DNA of 64,000 nt from Streptomyces fodineus (GTDB lineage Bacteria > Actinomycetota > Actinomycetes > Streptomycetales > Streptomycetaceae), in assembly GCF_001735805.1 (NCBI RefSeq), contig NZ_CP017248.1, forward strand, positions 3,162,001-3,226,000, read 5' to 3'. A program made the position numbers and the translations under genes. The notes under the pieces were generated by a model. The model searched no databases. It was given only the letters and a program-made list of their open reading frames with translations, and was not told the DNA's origin. Shown piece after piece: positions 62,252 to 64,000 of the stretch (position 1 is its first letter; the number at the start of each line of letters is the position of its first letter).

Positions 62252-62333
62252 GGACCCGCACCCTACCCGGCAGTACCAGGCAGGGGCAGCCCCTGTTTCA
62301 CGACCGGGGGCAAAGGCACGGCAGGCGCCGGAC

Positions 62334-62624
62334 TCACAGGCTCCGGATCGCCTCGGCCAGGTCGGACCCGTACGAGGCCCAGCAGGCCACCGAGCCGTCG
62401 TCGCGCAGGGAGCCCATATACCACTCGCCGTCGTGGTCGACGAGGCAGAGCTCGCCGAAGGCCAGCACGTACGAGGGGTGCAGCGGCTCGGGATCGCCGC
62501 CGCTGCCGTCCTCGACGTACACGAGCCGGTCCGGGCAGAGCGCGACCGCGCGCGTGTCGCCCGAGTGAGCGCGCAGGCGGTCCACCGTCCACCCGTCGGG
62601 GAGCGCGCGGCCCTCCCGGGTCAT
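62334..62624 (-). CDS. Small conserved hypothetical protein between sipY and sipZ
   Basis: The 96-residue protein (MTREGRALPDGWTVDRLRAH, YVEDGSGGDPEPLHPSYVL, HDGEWYMGSLRDDGSVACWA) starts at ATG 62624. This overlaps the sipY stop as ATGA, a sign of coupled translation. It is soluble, with no known motif. The tight link with the signal peptidase genes suggests shared regulation. Confidence 0.75.
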   Translation of the reverse strand: MTREGRALPDGWTVDRLRAHSGDTRAVALCPDRLVYVEDGSGGDPEPLHPSYVLAFGELCLVDHDGEWYMGSLRDDGSVACWASYGSDLAEAIRSL

Positions 62625-63631
62625 CGGCTGCCCGCGGACGTCTTCCGCTCGGCCTTGGACTCCAGCCGGTCCGCGCGCCGGCGCCGCCACACCGCCACCG
62701 GCAGCACCGCCGCGATGGCCACGCCCTGCGGGGCCACCGTCAGGGCGGCGGACGCCGGGGTCTGCTGGTTGATGCCGGGCTGGTCGAAGGTGTCCGGGAC
62801 CGGCAGGGTGCCCCAGTGGTTGATCGGCCAGGCCTTGACGATCGCGCGGCCCACGACGTCGTCGACCGGGACCATGCCGTGGTGCTTGTCGGACTGGTTG
62901 TAGCGCGAGTCGCGGGAGTTCTGGCGGTGGTCGCCCATCACCCAGATGTAGCCCTTGGGGACCTTCACCTTGAACTGGCCGCCGAGCTCGTCGTCCGTGC
63001 ACGGCGTGTTGCCGGCGTACACGTACGGCTCGTTCAGCGCCCTGCCGTTGACCAGCAGCGGGCCGGTGCCCCTGCACTGGACCGTGTCACCGCCGACGCC
63101 GATCACGCGCTTGATGAGGTCCTTCTCGTTGGCGGACGGCATCAGGCCGATCCAGCTGAGGACTTGCTGCACGGCGTTCGGGGTCGGCGCCGGTTCGCCC
63201 GCCAGCCAGTCGTCCGGGTCGTGGAAGACGACGACCTCGCCGCGCTCCGGCTTGGAGCCGAACCACGGGGTGAGCTTGTCGACCAGGACGCGGTCACCCA
63301 CCTGGAGGGTGTTCTGCATCGAGGCGGACGGGATCGAGAACGCCTGCACCAGGAACGTCTTGATCAGCAGCGCCAGGACCAGCGCGATGACGACGAGGAT
63401 GGGCAGCTCCTTCCAGAAGGAGCGTGGCTTCTTCGGCTGGGCACCGGATGCGCCCGCGCTCGCGTCCCCGGCCGGGGGCCGCTGTTCTTCGTCCGGCGCG
63501 CCCTGGTCGCCCGCCGGGTCATTCCCTGAGGTCATGGCGCTGTCCGGCACGGGGGCGTTCGCTTCCACGGGGTGCCCGCGGTGCTCCTCGCCGTCGTGCC
63601 CCGACCGTGCGCCAACCGCCACATCCCCCAC
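62621..63631 (-). CDS. sipY: Type I signal peptidase SipY-like
   Basis: From GTG 63631 (AAGGAG 5 nt upstream) the protein has 336 residues. A hydrophilic head is followed by a helix (ELPILVVIALVLALLIK), catalytic Ser in IPSASMQNTL (S104), Lys in DLIKRVIGVGGDTV (K174), and VMGDHRQNSRDSR as box E. A C-terminal hydrophobic region ends in RRRRADR. GC at third positions supports this start over the overlapping sipX frame. Confidence 0.9.
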   Translation of the reverse strand: MGDVAVGARSGHDGEEHRGHPVEANAPVPDSAMTSGNDPAGDQGAPDEEQRPPAGDASAGASGAQPKKPRSFWKELPILVVIALVLALLIKTFLVQAFSIPSASMQNTLQVGDRVLVDKLTPWFGSKPERGEVVVFHDPDDWLAGEPAPTPNAVQQVLSWIGLMPSANEKDLIKRVIGVGGDTVQCRGTGPLLVNGRALNEPYVYAGNTPCTDDELGGQFKVKVPKGYIWVMGDHRQNSRDSRYNQSDKHHGMVPVDDVVGRAIVKAWPINHWGTLPVPDTFDQPGINQQTPASAALTVAPQGVAIAAVLPVAVWRRRRADRLESKAERKTSAGSR

Positions 63632-64000
63632 GCCAACTCCTTACTCTGTGCCGCCGCCTGCCCCACATATGACGCAGGCCCACCACTCCCATAACGAGCG
63701 GGAGTTCCGCAGGGGTCGGGAGCTGGGTCAGTCCGTTCGGATTCTCGGGGGCAACCCTATGCGACAGCAGGGGACCGGCGGTCGCACCCGCCGGGGAGTC
63801 GGCGACGCTTGCGAAGGTTTTAGGTTCCCGTAGGCGTGTCCAATGGCCGAGGGGCCAGCCGATCACGACGGCCCGGCCGACGACGGAGTCCTCGGAAACC
63901 GTGCCGCCGTACGGCGTGTTCTGGTGGGCGCGGGAGTCGGCGGAGTCGTCCCGGTGGTCGCCCATGACCCACAGCCGGCCCTTGGGCACGGTGATGTCGA
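63519..64000 (-). CDS. sipX: Type I signal peptidase SipX-like, C-terminal part (5' end outside window)
   Basis: The visible frame reads VPKGRLWVMGDHRDDSADSR, box E of a type I signal peptidase, then GRAVVIGWPLGHW and a C-terminal hydrophobic PLVMGVVGL. The N-terminus with the Ser/Lys dyad is beyond 64000. The frame stays open to 63519 and so overlaps sipY by 113 bp. There the residues become Arg/Gly-rich and third positions lose their GC bias, so the true end may be earlier, near 63650. Confidence 0.75.
   Translation of the reverse strand, partial: DITVPKGRLWVMGDHRDDSADSRAHQNTPYGGTVSEDSVVGRAVVIGWPLGHWTRLREPKTFASVADSPAGATAGPLLSHRVAPENPNGLTQLPTPAELPLVMGVVGLRHMWGRRRHRVRSWRGGCGGWRTVGARRRGAPRAPRGSERPRAGQRHDLRE

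Noticed and set aside
1..64000. CRISPR arrays, insertion sequences, integrases, tRNA and rRNA genes
   Set aside because: No regularly spaced repeat-spacer array, transposase or integrase motif, or tRNA/rRNA sequence was recognised on reading; a covariance-model scan was not possible.

Overview
The window looks like a chromosomal segment of a Streptomyces species. The sequence is very GC-rich with strongly GC-biased third codon positions. It carries whiG (the sporulation sigma factor), the rpsB-tsf-pyrH-frr-cdsA translation and lipid block, a cluster of type I signal peptidases, an XRE/DUF397 pair, Tat-type lipoproteins and a surface protein with an LAETG sortase motif. From memory, the gene order resembles the S. 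coelicolor region around SCO5596-SCO5677; no database was consulted.

Left part (1-19.8 kb). A partial PucR-type regulator and a frameshifted VirD4-like membrane ATPase precede gabT. A PAP2 phosphatase and a secreted GH18 chitinase follow, with a DasR-type operator in the chitinase promoter. Next comes a leftward operon for polyamine uptake and breakdown: aldehyde dehydrogenase, Tat lipoprotein PotD, PotA, PotB, PotC, and a PuuB-like FAD oxidase. A NADAR protein, two DUF4190 membrane proteins, a probable aminodeoxyfutalosine deaminase (futalosine menaquinone pathway) and a GDPD-type phosphodiesterase complete this part.

Middle part (19.9-33.2 kb) looks accessory. Its centrepiece is a 1,943-residue protein that joins a TIR domain, a calcineurin-like phosphoesterase domain, a NACHT-type NTPase, pentapeptide repeats and about 15 WD40 repeats. 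This is the architecture of a bacterial NLR-like conflict or antiphage sensor, and it is the most interesting item here. Around it lie an SLC13/ArsB-type transporter, a secreted protein, an XRE/DUF397 regulatory pair and a three-gene operon of inositol-phosphatase-like, cupin-like and membrane proteins.

Right-centre (33.2-48.3 kb). A second PotD paralogue, gamma-aminobutyraldehyde-type dehydrogenase, Lrp/AsnC regulator and class III aminotransferase form the second half of the polyamine/GABA system. Together with gabT they could take putrescine to succinate semialdehyde. An ABC ATPase/permease pair with an internal 183-bp repeat, a VOC protein, an LAETG surface protein and a maleylpyruvate-isomerase-family protein follow. 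The thiamine transporter thiBPQ sits behind a clear TPP riboswitch. rlmN carries a single-base frameshift in a G run.

Right part (48.5-64 kb) is conserved core: yceI, cdsA, frr, pyrH, tsf, rpsB, an M23 peptidase homologue, a TetR regulator, whiG, dprA, a YifB-type ATPase, yraN, DUF2469, a Nudix hydrolase and signal peptidases sipZ, sipY and sipX (partial). The two clear frameshifts (VirD4-like gene, rlmN) are both one-base losses in G runs, so sequencing error must be excluded before they are called mutations.
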